From Candidatus Avoscillospira stercoripullorum (GTDB lineage: Bacteria > Bacillota > Clostridia > Oscillospirales > Oscillospiraceae), in contig DVGD01000184.1 in assembly GCA_018712905.1 (NCBI GenBank), positions 1 through 6,913 on the forward strand: 6,913 nucleotides of DNA. Direction: 5' to 3'. Shown here piece after piece: positions 1 through 6,092 of the stretch. Position numbers and translations under genes: made by a program. Each line of letters starts with the position of its first letter. Within the stretch, counting starts at the first letter, position 1. The notes below the pieces were generated by a model that was not told the DNA's origin, did no database searches, and saw only the letters and a list, made by a program, of their open reading frames with translations.

Positions 1-1187
1 GCAAGCTGCCCGGCCAAGTCCTCCATGGAGCCCGTGCGCCCGGCCACAGCCTGGCCAACGGCATAGTCGTCCAGCCGTCCGGGACTGTCGCATCCAGTGC
101 GAAGGCCGGAGAGAAGATAACGCCGGGCGGATTCCAGCTCTTCGTCGGTGATTTCTCCGCGCTTGCACGCCTCCAGCTGGCCGAGGATGCCGTCCAGCGC
201 CACCTGGTACTGGTCAAACTCAATGCCGGAGCCCACCACCATGACGCCCTTGAACTTGTCCACGGAGGAGTTGGCGTAATAGCAAAGGGACTGCTCCTCG
301 CGGATCTTGAGGAAGAGCTTGCTGGTCATCCCAGCGCCGTAGACAGCGTTGAGGAGCATCATAGCCGGATACCGGGGATCATCGGCGGTGATGTCGGTGC
401 GAAGCCCCAGGGCGAGCTTTCCCTGGGTCACGTCCATTTCCTCCTGGATATACTGCACCGGCCGCGTGGGACAAAGCACCTTCGTGGCAGGCACCGCCGG
501 ACGCTCCCCGTCGGGAAGTCTCAGAAGAAACAGGGAAAGAGCTTCGCACACGGCCTCCTTCGGCTGCTGCCCCAGGTAGAAAATCTCCACCGGAGAAAAG
601 GCCAGCAGCTGATCCCAGCGCGCTTTGAGGGAGTGGCCATTCACCTGATCCAGGGTGGCCGCCTCGCCCAGCCGGGGCACCGCGTAGGCCTCGCCCCGGC
701 ACATGTGCGATAAAAGCCGGTGGATGGCGTAGGCGCGCTTCTCGTTGACCCGGGCGGCGATGGTATTCAAGAGGTTTTGCCGCTCGCTGGAGACAAACTC
801 CGAGACAAAGCCGCCATTCTCCTCCAGCGGCGAAAACAAAAGCGATCGGACAAAGTCCATCATCTCGAAAAACAGCTTCTCTCCGCCGCTATACCGGTCT
901 TCCAGGAAGTCCGCATAGAGGCCGACCAGCTGTGCCTCGCCTTTTTTTCGAACCAATGTGCCCACGGTGGCGCCATAGAGCGTATCCAGCCGCCGGGAGA
1001 TGGCCTGAATATCGGGATACCCCTCGCAGCCCCGGAGCAGCACCGTGGGAATCAGGGCATTGGGGGCGGCGGTGTCTGCGGCAAGGGGCCTGAGCAGGTT
1101 GAAGCTGAAACAGCCCGTTTTAAACCGGTCGGAGTGGACATAGTTGAGCCAGACCCCCGGCTGGAGCATCATACGTTCCGTTGTCAT
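1..1187 (-). CDS. yfmF: YfmF-like inactive M16 peptidase homologue (partial, 3' end outside window)
   Basis: Reading the minus strand from an ATG at 1187 gives 395 codons with no stop up to the window edge; family members run to roughly 420-430 residues, so little is missing. The fold is that of M16 (insulinase/processing peptidase) proteins. The N-terminal half has GVWLNYVHSDRFKT (residues 11-24) and RRLDTLYGATVGTLVRKKGE (65-84). The C-terminal half has the typical KIREEQSLCYYA (294-305). The zinc-binding HxxEH of active M16 enzymes is absent: residues 51-57 read LRGCEGY where the motif should sit. This matches B. subtilis YfmF, known to be linked to the 5-aminopentanol modification of elongation factor P and usually paired with the catalytic homologue YfmH. 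By that pattern, the next gene to the left should be the active partner (inference). An AAAGGA ribosome binding site precedes the start, with a near-consensus promoter just upstream. It is divergent from prmA. An alternative reading is a non-catalytic M16 subunit of other function. Confidence 0.82.
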   Translation of the reverse strand, partial: MTTERMMLQPGVWLNYVHSDRFKTGCFSFNLLRPLAADTAAPNALIPTVLLRGCEGYPDIQAISRRLDTLYGATVGTLVRKKGEAQLVGLYADFLEDRYSGGEKLFFEMMDFVRSLLFSPLEENGGFVSEFVSSERQNLLNTIAARVNEKRAYAIHRLLSHMCRGEAYAVPRLGEAATLDQVNGHSLKARWDQLLAFSPVEIFYLGQQPKEAVCEALSLFLLRLPDGERPAVPATKVLCPTRPVQYIQEEMDVTQGKLALGLRTDITADDPRYPAMMLLNAVYGAGMTSKLFLKIREEQSLCYYANSSVDKFKGVMVVGSGIEFDQYQVALDGILGQLEACKRGEITDEELESARRYLLSGLRTGCDSPGRLDDYAVGQAVAGRTGSMEDLAGQL

Positions 1188-1212
1188 AGCAACATTCCTT
1201 TCTAGAACCTTC

Positions 1213-1241
1213 ATTATACAACAAGAAGTGAGAATTGTAAA
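1213..1241 (-). promoter_or_regulatory. Sigma-A-type promoter of the YfmF-like gene
   Basis: On the minus strand, TTTACA (1236-1241; 5 of 6 to consensus) is followed after exactly 17 bases by a perfect TATAAT (1213-1218). Transcription would start near 1206, leaving a leader of about 20 bases that carries the AAAGGA ribosome binding site. It is the best-matching promoter in the window, which suggests constitutive expression. The -35 box lies only 9 bases from the -35 of the opposite promoter. Confidence 0.75.
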
Positions 1242-1250
1242 ATAATACTC

Positions 1251-1279
1251 TTGTGATTTTGCCCTGATTCATGTAAACT
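1251..1279 (+). promoter_or_regulatory. Probable promoter of prmA and the DUF4015 gene
   Basis: TTGTGA (1251-1256; 4 of 6 to consensus) and TAAACT (1274-1279; 4 of 6) are separated by 17 bases, on the plus strand. A transcript would start near 1286 and include the hairpin at 1294-1312. The boxes are weaker than those of the divergent YfmF-like gene. The call rests on spacing and position only. Confidence 0.45.
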
Positions 1280-1293
1280 ATTGTGTAGACTAT

Positions 1294-1312
1294 CCCTGCC
1301 CTTGGGGCGGGG
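1294..1312 (+). promoter_or_regulatory. GC-rich hairpin in the prmA leader
   Basis: CCCTGCCC (1294-1301) can pair with GGGCGGGG (1305-1312) around a TTG loop, giving an 8-bp stem with one G-U wobble. It ends 8 bases before the GGAGG ribosome binding site (1321-1325) of prmA. It is followed by CTTTATC, too poor in T for a convincing intrinsic terminator. It could protect the 5' end of the message or affect ribosome loading. No known riboswitch or T-box is recognisable. Confidence 0.4.
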
Positions 1313-1330
1313 CTTTATCAGGAGGCAGCA

Positions 1331-2308
1331 ATGCAGTGGCTGGAATTGTGCATTCAAACCTGCTCCGCCGGGATTGAGCTGGTTGGCGAACGGCTGACCG
1401 TGCTGGGTTACGACAGCTTTATTGTGGACGATCAGGCGGAGTTTGAAACTTTTTTGGAGCAAAATAAGCAATATTGGGACTATGTAGACCAGGGACTCCA
1501 GAAAAAAATGGAAGGTCTTTCGCAGATCCGCCTCTATCTGGAGGATAACGCCCAGGCCATGGAGACTGTGCGCCACCTCCAGGACGAGCTTCAATTGCTC
1601 CGCCGGCAGAACCCCGGCAAGGATCTTGGCACCCTGGAAATTCGAATCTCCAACCTCCAGGACGAGGACTGGGAGAACAACTGGAAGCAGTACTATCAGC
1701 CCATCCCCATCGGTAAGCGCCTTGTGGTTGTTCCCCAGTGGCTGGATCCCAACCAGGATCCCGACCGCCTTCCCATCCGGCTGGATCCCGGCATGATCTT
1801 CGGCACCGGCGCCCACGCCTCCACGCAGATGTGCATGATGGCGCTGGAGGAGACCATCCACGGCGGAGAAACCGTGCTGGATCTGGGCAGCGGCAGCGGC
1901 ATCCTCTCCATCACGGCGCTGGTGCTGGGCGCCGCCTCTGCCATCGGCGTGGACATCGACCCCAAGGCCGAGGACATTGCTAGGGAGAACGCAGCCTTCA
2001 ACGGCATCGGTGCCGACCGCTTCAACGCCGTCACCGGTGACGTCATCGCCGATCAGGCCATGATGGAGCGCTTGGCCGGTCAATACGACATTGTGCTTGC
2101 CAATATCGTGGCCGATGTGATTATCCCGCTTTCATCCATTGTTCCACGGTTTTTAAAGCCGGAGGGCGTGTTCATTTGCTCCGGCATTCTGGATCGGCGG
2201 CTGGAGGATGTGCGCCAGGCGCTGCACGCGGCAGGACTTTGGGAAGTGTCCGTGCGCACTTTGGAGGATTGGTGCCAGATCACCTGCAAAATCCGGCAGG
2301 GAGGCTGA
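1331..2308 (+). CDS. prmA: Ribosomal protein L11 methyltransferase PrmA
   Basis: This 325-residue protein has the length and layout of PrmA, the cytoplasmic SAM-dependent enzyme that methylates amino groups of ribosomal protein L11. An N-terminal substrate-recognition domain covers about residues 1-110. It is followed by the family's hallmark DEDWENNWKQYYQP (111-124) and LDPGMIFGTGAHASTQMCM (151-169). The Rossmann methyltransferase core then shows motif I VLDLGSGSGILSI (182-194), the acidic end of strand 2 GVDIDP (206-211) and ANIVADVI (257-264). Some usual residues differ: the FGTG loop reads GMIFGTGAHAST where many PrmA proteins have A-F-GTGxHxTT, and motif I has LGSGSG rather than GCGSG. 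Neither change looks disabling. The start is supported by GGAGG at 1321-1325, five bases upstream. The last codons hold the ribosome binding site of the next gene, so the pair is probably co-transcribed and translationally coupled. PrmA is generally non-essential. Confidence 0.95.
   Translation: MQWLELCIQTCSAGIELVGERLTVLGYDSFIVDDQAEFETFLEQNKQYWDYVDQGLQKKMEGLSQIRLYLEDNAQAMETVRHLQDELQLLRRQNPGKDLGTLEIRISNLQDEDWENNWKQYYQPIPIGKRLVVVPQWLDPNQDPDRLPIRLDPGMIFGTGAHASTQMCMMALEETIHGGETVLDLGSGSGILSITALVLGAASAIGVDIDPKAEDIARENAAFNGIGADRFNAVTGDVIADQAMMERLAGQYDIVLANIVADVIIPLSSIVPRFLKPEGVFICSGILDRRLEDVRQALHAAGLWEVSVRTLEDWCQITCKIRQGG
2298..2304 (+). promoter_or_regulatory. Ribosome binding site that sets the TTG start of the DUF4015 gene
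   Basis: AGGGAGG overlaps the final Gln-Gly-Gly codons of prmA and lies 8 bases before TTG at 2313. The open frame extends further upstream to an ATG at 2208, but that lies deep inside prmA and would add a basic, non-conserved stretch before the membrane segment. The Shine-Dalgarno position therefore favours TTG. Confidence 0.75.
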
Positions 2309-2312
2309 AGCG

Positions 2313-3347
2313 TTGCGTATCTTTTCCTATCGAAATAAGCTCTTATTGCGCAGGATCCTGGTGATCCTCGCAGTGGTGGCCGCGGTGATCCTGGTCTTTT
2401 GCGTGGTGCGCTTTATCTATCTCCAGCGGTATCTGGTCTTCTCCAGCGGCACGGTCTATTTTGACTACGACCAGGAGCTCACCTACGAGAATCTGGAACA
2501 GCCTCAGCTCGACGTCTCGGACTTTCCCATTGAAATGGTGGATCCCGAGGAGTCTGTCTCCGTGGGCGGCAGCGATCAGGAGCTGAAGACCCTTTCGGGC
2601 TATTACATCACCACCGCCATGATGCAGGACATGACCGCGGTCAATCAGGCGCTGGAGGAAGTGGAATCCTTGAGCGCCTTACTCCTGGACATGAAGAGCA
2701 TCTACGGCAATTTCTACTTCGCCTCTCCCCTGGCCGGCGCCAACACTGCCAGCGCCGACCTCTCCGCCATCGCCACACTGATTGAAACCCTGGATCGCGA
2801 AGGCCGCACCTACCTCATTGCCAGAGTGCCCGCCTTTTCCGACTCCAACTTCGCCCTGGCCAATCAGTCCTGCGGCCTGCCCCTTTCCTCCGGCGCACTT
2901 TGGATGGATTCCAACGGCTGCTATTGGCTCAACCCCGCAGATTCCGATGTGCAGGACTATCTGGTTTCCATCGCCCAGGCGCTTTCAGAGCTGGGCTTCG
3001 ACGAGGTGGTCTTCGACGGGTTCTATTTCCCCGACAGCCAGAACATCGTTTTCGAAGGGGACAAGCAGGCAGCCGTTGCCGCGGCCGCCCAGGCTATTCG
3101 CGAAAAGCTGGAAGGCACCCCCATCCGCGTGAGCTTCGGCAGCAGCGATGCCAACGTGGCAGCCAGCGCCGAGCGCGTGTACCTCGCCAGCGAGTCCGGC
3201 GCAGAGGTGGCGGGCATCGTGGAGCAGCTCTCTTCCTCCCTCGAAAATCCCGCCGCCCAGGTGGTCTTCTGCACCGCCTCCCGAGACACCCGTTATGAAG
3301 GCTACGGCATCCTTCGTCCCCTCCTGGAAAGCGATTCAGAATCATAA
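2313..3347 (+). CDS. Membrane-anchored DUF4015-type putative glycoside hydrolase
   Basis: From TTG at 2313 this encodes 344 residues. A short basic N-terminus (RNKLLLRR) precedes one hydrophobic segment at about 15-37 with no obvious signal-peptidase site, so the protein is probably anchored with its C-terminal part outside the cell. A linker to about residue 90 is acidic. The remainder resembles the DUF4015 'putative glycosyl hydrolase' barrel: LLLDMKSIYGNFYFAS (123-138), YLIARVPAFSDSNFA (167-181), GCYWLNPADSDVQDYL (202-217) and FDEVVFDGFYFPD (229-241). The last corresponds to the usual GFDEIQFDYVRFP block, with Asp-230 and Asp-235 as candidate acidic active-site residues. The usual Tyr-Val-Arg after FD is replaced by Gly-Phe-Tyr. 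The family has no firmly established substrate; a cell-wall or extracellular polysaccharide role is inference. It starts 4 bases after the prmA stop, and its stop codon abuts the terminator stem. Confidence 0.72.
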   Translation: MRIFSYRNKLLLRRILVILAVVAAVILVFCVVRFIYLQRYLVFSSGTVYFDYDQELTYENLEQPQLDVSDFPIEMVDPEESVSVGGSDQELKTLSGYYITTAMMQDMTAVNQALEEVESLSALLLDMKSIYGNFYFASPLAGANTASADLSAIATLIETLDREGRTYLIARVPAFSDSNFALANQSCGLPLSSGALWMDSNGCYWLNPADSDVQDYLVSIAQALSELGFDEVVFDGFYFPDSQNIVFEGDKQAAVAAAAQAIREKLEGTPIRVSFGSSDANVAASAERVYLASESGAEVAGIVEQLSSSLENPAAQVVFCTASRDTRYEGYGILRPLLESDSES

Positions 3348-3390
3348 GGGAAATCCCCTCAGCACAATTTTGTACTGAGGGGATTTCCCT
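3347..3390. terminator. Bidirectional intrinsic terminator shared by convergent operons
   Basis: AGGGAAATCCCCTCAG (3347-3362) is perfectly complementary to CTGAGGGGATTTCCCT (3375-3390), a 16-bp stem. A C-A mismatch then separates it from three further pairs (ACA/TGT) around a small ATTT loop. On the plus strand the stem is followed by ATTTTC, a short T run. On the minus strand it is followed by TATGATT, a poor T run, so termination may be stronger for the prmA side. The plus-strand stop TAA (3345-3347) and the minus-strand stop TAG (3391-3389) touch or overlap the stem ends. Confidence 0.88.
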
Positions 3391-3526
3391 ATTTTCGGCG
3401 GGGACAATGACCGGCGCACTGGCTGCAGTCGCCGCAGCAGCCACTGGGATGGCGGCGAATATACCGCACCGCGGCAAAGACCGCTGCGACGATCACCAAG
3501 AGGACAAGAATTGTGGCGAGGTTCAT
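3389..3526 (-). CDS. FeoB-associated Cys-rich membrane protein
   Basis: A 45-residue protein starts at ATG 3526, three bases after the feoAB stop (TGA-GCC-ATG). Residues 3-22 form one hydrophobic membrane span (LATILVLLVIVAAVFAAVRY). It is followed by the basic RYIRRH and a cysteine cluster CCGDCSQCAGHC (30-41), with Cys at 30, 31, 34, 37 and 41, and a short PRRK end. This is the typical layout of the small FeoB-associated Cys-rich proteins encoded directly after feoB in many Firmicutes. Their role in ferrous iron transport is not well defined; metal binding or an FeoC-like regulatory function is inferred from the cysteines and position. Only a weak GGGG precedes the start, so translation is probably coupled to feoAB. 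The stop codon lies at the edge of the terminator stem. Confidence 0.85.
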   Translation of the reverse strand: MNLATILVLLVIVAAVFAAVRYIRRHPSGCCGDCSQCAGHCPRRK

Positions 3527-3529
3527 GGC

Positions 3530-5881
3530 TCAAAGCCCCAGCAAAAGGCCAACGGTATGTACCAGCAGCGCAGCGAACCAGGCAATGACACACTGCCCCA
3601 CCACAACGCCTGCCGCCCACTTGCCGCCCAGCTCCCGGCGAATGGCGGAGATGGCTGCGATGCAGGGTGTATAGAGCAGGATGAAGGCCAAAAGGCTGGC
3701 CGCGGTGAGCGGGCTGAGAAATGCCGCCAGGGCGGATCCGGAACCCACCAGCACCGTAAGGGTGGCTACCACGCTCTCCTTGGCCATGAAGCCGGTGATG
3801 AGGGACGTGGAGATCTGCCAGGTGCCAAAGCCCAGCGGCTGGAACACCGGCGAGATGAGACCGGCTAGGCTGGCCAGGATACTTCCCTGGGAATCGCTGA
3901 CCACATTGAGCTTGAGGTCAAAGGTCTGGAGGAACCAGATGACAATGGTGGCCAGGAAAATCACTGTGAAGGCACGGGTGAGGAAGTCCTTGGCCTTGTC
4001 CCACAGAAGCTGCCCCACGTTACGAAGGCCGGGCAGGCGGTAGTTGGGAAGCTCCATGACAAATGGCACCGGCTCGCCTCGGAAGAGGGTGCCGCGCAGC
4101 AGCAGCGCGAAGAGAATGCCGAAGAGGATACCAGAGAAATAGAGAATTACCATCACCAGGGCGCTGTGCTCGGGGAAGAAGGCGGCAGAGAAGAAGCCGT
4201 AGATGGGCACCTTGGCAGAGCAGCTCATAAAGGGCGTGAGCAAAATGGTCATCTTCCGGTCGCGATCGGAGGGCAGCGTTCTGGTGGCCATAACGCCGGG
4301 AACCGTGCAGCCAAAGCCGATGAGCATGGGCACAATGCTCCGACCCGAGAGACCGATCTTTCTCAGGAGCTTATCCATCACGAAGGCCACCCGCGCCATA
4401 TAGCCGCTGTCCTCCAGGATAGACAAGAAGAAGAACAGCGTGACAATCACCGGCAGGAAGCTCAAAACGCTTCCCACGCCGGCAAAGATGCCGTCGATGA
4501 CCAAGGAGTGCACCACCGGGTTGATGCCATAGGCCGTCAGCCCCTGATCCACCAGCGCCGTCAGCGCCTGAATGCCCATGTCCAGCAAATCCGAGAGGAA
4601 CGCGCCGATGACGCTGAACGTGAGATAGAACACCAGCGCCATAATCGCGATGAAGGCGGGGATGGCTGTAAATTTTCCGGTGAGAATGCGATCCAGCCGC
4701 TGGCTTCTGGCGTGCCCCTTGCTCTCCCGGGGCTTAACCACCGTCTCCCGGCAAACCGATTCGATAAAGCCAAAGCGTATATCGGCGATGGCCGCCGCGC
4801 GATCCATGCCGCGCTCCTCCTCCATCTGCTGGATGATGTGCTCGAGCATTTCCTGCTCGTTCTGATCGAGGTTGAGCTTCTCAAGAATCATATGGTCGCC
4901 CTCAGCCAGCTTGCTGGCCGCAAAGCGAAGGGGGATCTGCGCGCGTCTGGCGTGATCGTCGATGAGGTGCATGATGCCGTGGAGGCAGCGGTGCACGGCG
5001 CCGTTGTGATCCTGCGGGTCACAGAAGTCCGCCCGGCCGGGGCGCTCCTGGTACTTGGCCACGTGGATGGCGTGCTCCACCAGCTCTTCAATGCCCTCGT
5101 TCTTAAACGCAGAGATGGGAATGACCGGAATGCCAAGCATCTGCTCCATCTCGTTGACACGAATGGCACCGCCGTTTTCCCGCACCTCGTCCATCATATT
5201 GAGCGCCAGTACCATGGGAATGCCCAGCTCCATGAGCTGCATGGTGAGGTAGAGATTGCGCTCAATGTTGGTGGCGTCCACGATGTTGATGATGCCGCGC
5301 GGCTTTTCATCCAGCAAAAATGCCCGGGTCACCAGCTCTTCGCTGGTGTAGGGCGACATGGAGTAAATGCCGGGCAGGTCGGTGACCAGGGTGTTCTCCT
5401 GGCCTCGGATGGCGCCGTCCTTGCGGTCAACGGTGACGCCGGGGAAGTTTCCCACGTGCTGGTTAGAACCGGTGAGCTGGTTGAAGAGCGTGGTCTTGCC
5501 GCAGTTCTGATTGCCCGCCAGGGCAAAGGTGAGCAGCGTGTGATCGGGCAGAGGCTGACCATCCGCCTTGGTGTGATAGATGCCGCTCTGTCCCAGGCCG
5601 GGGTGCTTGGCGGAAGAGCGGCGGGGATTCTGCTGCTCCTCCTCCGGCGCTGCCTGGTGGACATCCTCCACATCAATTTTGGCCGCGTCGTCTAGGCGCA
5701 GCGTGAGCTCATAGCCGTGAATCCGCAGCTCCATGGGGTCGCCCATGGGCGCAAGCTTCATGAGCGTCACCTCAGCGCCCGGAATGACGCCCATATCCAA
5801 AAAATGCTGGCGCAGCGCACCCTCGCCGCCGACCGTGACAACGCGTGCACTCTGACCAGGTATCAGTTCTTTTAGAGTCAT
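3530..5881 (-). CDS. feoB: Ferrous iron transporter: FeoA-FeoB fusion protein
   Basis: The 783-residue product imports Fe(II) across the cytoplasmic membrane. Residues 1-75 are a complete FeoA SH3-like domain (LRQHFLDMGVIPGAEVTL, 23-40; LRIHGYELTLRL, 52-63). A hydrophilic linker with several His residues (about 76-115) leads to the FeoB GTPase domain. The G motifs are G1 GNQNCGKTT (123-131), the G2 Thr in GVTVD (148-152), G3 DLPG (168-171), G4 NMMD (228-231) and a G5-like SAF (257-259). A helical region to about residue 400 precedes the polytopic membrane domain. Both gate motifs are there, GFGCTVPG (523-530) and MSCSAKVPIY (552-561), with Cys-525 and Cys-554, plus FMAKE (698-702) and YTPC (737-740). 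FeoA and FeoB are separate proteins in E. coli but fused in some anaerobes. The start has a strong GGAGG (5891-5895) nine bases upstream. All key motifs are intact, so it should be functional. Confidence 0.96.
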   Translation of the reverse strand: MTLKELIPGQSARVVTVGGEGALRQHFLDMGVIPGAEVTLMKLAPMGDPMELRIHGYELTLRLDDAAKIDVEDVHQAAPEEEQQNPRRSSAKHPGLGQSGIYHTKADGQPLPDHTLLTFALAGNQNCGKTTLFNQLTGSNQHVGNFPGVTVDRKDGAIRGQENTLVTDLPGIYSMSPYTSEELVTRAFLLDEKPRGIINIVDATNIERNLYLTMQLMELGIPMVLALNMMDEVRENGGAIRVNEMEQMLGIPVIPISAFKNEGIEELVEHAIHVAKYQERPGRADFCDPQDHNGAVHRCLHGIMHLIDDHARRAQIPLRFAASKLAEGDHMILEKLNLDQNEQEMLEHIIQQMEEERGMDRAAAIADIRFGFIESVCRETVVKPRESKGHARSQRLDRILTGKFTAIPAFIAIMALVFYLTFSVIGAFLSDLLDMGIQALTALVDQGLTAYGINPVVHSLVIDGIFAGVGSVLSFLPVIVTLFFFLSILEDSGYMARVAFVMDKLLRKIGLSGRSIVPMLIGFGCTVPGVMATRTLPSDRDRKMTILLTPFMSCSAKVPIYGFFSAAFFPEHSALVMVILYFSGILFGILFALLLRGTLFRGEPVPFVMELPNYRLPGLRNVGQLLWDKAKDFLTRAFTVIFLATIVIWFLQTFDLKLNVVSDSQGSILASLAGLISPVFQPLGFGTWQISTSLITGFMAKESVVATLTVLVGSGSALAAFLSPLTAASLLAFILLYTPCIAAISAIRRELGGKWAAGVVVGQCVIAWFAALLVHTVGLLLGL

Positions 5882-5919
5882 AGCATGTTTCCTCCTTGTG
5901 ATTGAAACAGCACAGACAC

Positions 5920-5990
5920 CAAGATTGTGCGTGTATGCCTTTGAATCAATATAAGAGTACGCATCTTTCCCTGGATTGTCAAGATTTGTG
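5920..5990. repeat. Short direct repeats flanking the feoAB promoter
   Basis: CAAGATTGTG (5920-5929) and CAAGATTTGTG (5980-5990) differ by one inserted T and lie 60 bases apart. One overlaps the feoAB -35 box and the other lies about 20 bases into the predicted transcript. A CAAGAT core also occurs inverted at 6035-6040, next to the -35 of the divergent permease. They may be operator half-sites, or coincidence in AT-rich DNA. They do not resemble a Fur or DtxR box. Confidence 0.25.
5954..5982 (-). promoter_or_regulatory. Probable feoAB promoter
   Basis: On the minus strand a perfect TTGACA (5977-5982) is followed after 17 bases by TACTCT (5954-5959), a poor -10 box (3 of 6). Transcription would start near 5947, giving a leader of about 65 bases. 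In that leader GCACA (5910-5914) can pair with TGTGC (5926-5930). The strong -35 with a weak -10 would suit an activated or otherwise regulated promoter. No convincing Fur box was seen. Confidence 0.5.
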
Positions 5991-6037
5991 TCGGTTATAT
6001 TTTAGAAAAACTCTTTCCAGTCAGTGGCGATTTGATC

Positions 6038-6066
6038 TTGCATGTTCACTGGCAAATGCGTATAAT
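6038..6066 (+). promoter_or_regulatory. Promoter of the SLC13-type permease gene
   Basis: A perfect TATAAT (6061-6066) is preceded after 17 bases by TTGCAT (6038-6043), which matches only the TTG of the -35 consensus. The predicted start near 6073 leaves a leader of about 20 bases with GAAGG (6081-6085) as ribosome binding site. It points away from feoAB. Confidence 0.55.
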
Positions 6067-6092
6067 TTTCGTGTTTGAAAGAAGGTGCTGTG

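Noticed and set aside
720..1205. A 161-codon plus-strand open frame, opposite the YfmF-like gene
   Set aside because: The minus strand in this stretch reads as a continuous M16-family protein with conserved motifs, so this frame is an antisense shadow.
1214..2083. A 289-codon open frame on the minus strand, opposite prmA
   Set aside because: The composition is typical of an antisense frame, it overlaps the strongly supported prmA, and its end runs into the yfmF promoter. No motif is recognisable.
2208..2312. An upstream ATG start (2208) for the DUF4015 gene
   Set aside because: It would overlap prmA by about 100 bases, adds a Cys/Arg-rich stretch unlike the family, and lacks the well-placed AGGGAGG that precedes TTG at 2313.
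3342..3620. A 92-codon minus-strand open frame overlapping the end of feoAB
   Set aside because: It runs through the terminator and across two well-supported minus-strand genes in a different frame, with an Arg/Gly/Cys-rich shadow composition.
4166..5695. A 509-codon open frame on the plus strand, opposite feoAB
   Set aside because: It is a shadow of the feoAB codons: low-complexity His/Arg/Val-rich composition, no family resemblance and no ribosome binding site, while the minus strand encodes a fully intact FeoA-FeoB.
5882..6092. A Fur box, DtxR box or NiCo/iron riboswitch in the feoAB upstream region
   Set aside because: No stretch resembles the GATAATGATAATCATTATC type or the TTAGG-CCTAA type, and the predicted leader of about 65 bases is too short and lacks the paired-stem layout of the NiCo class.
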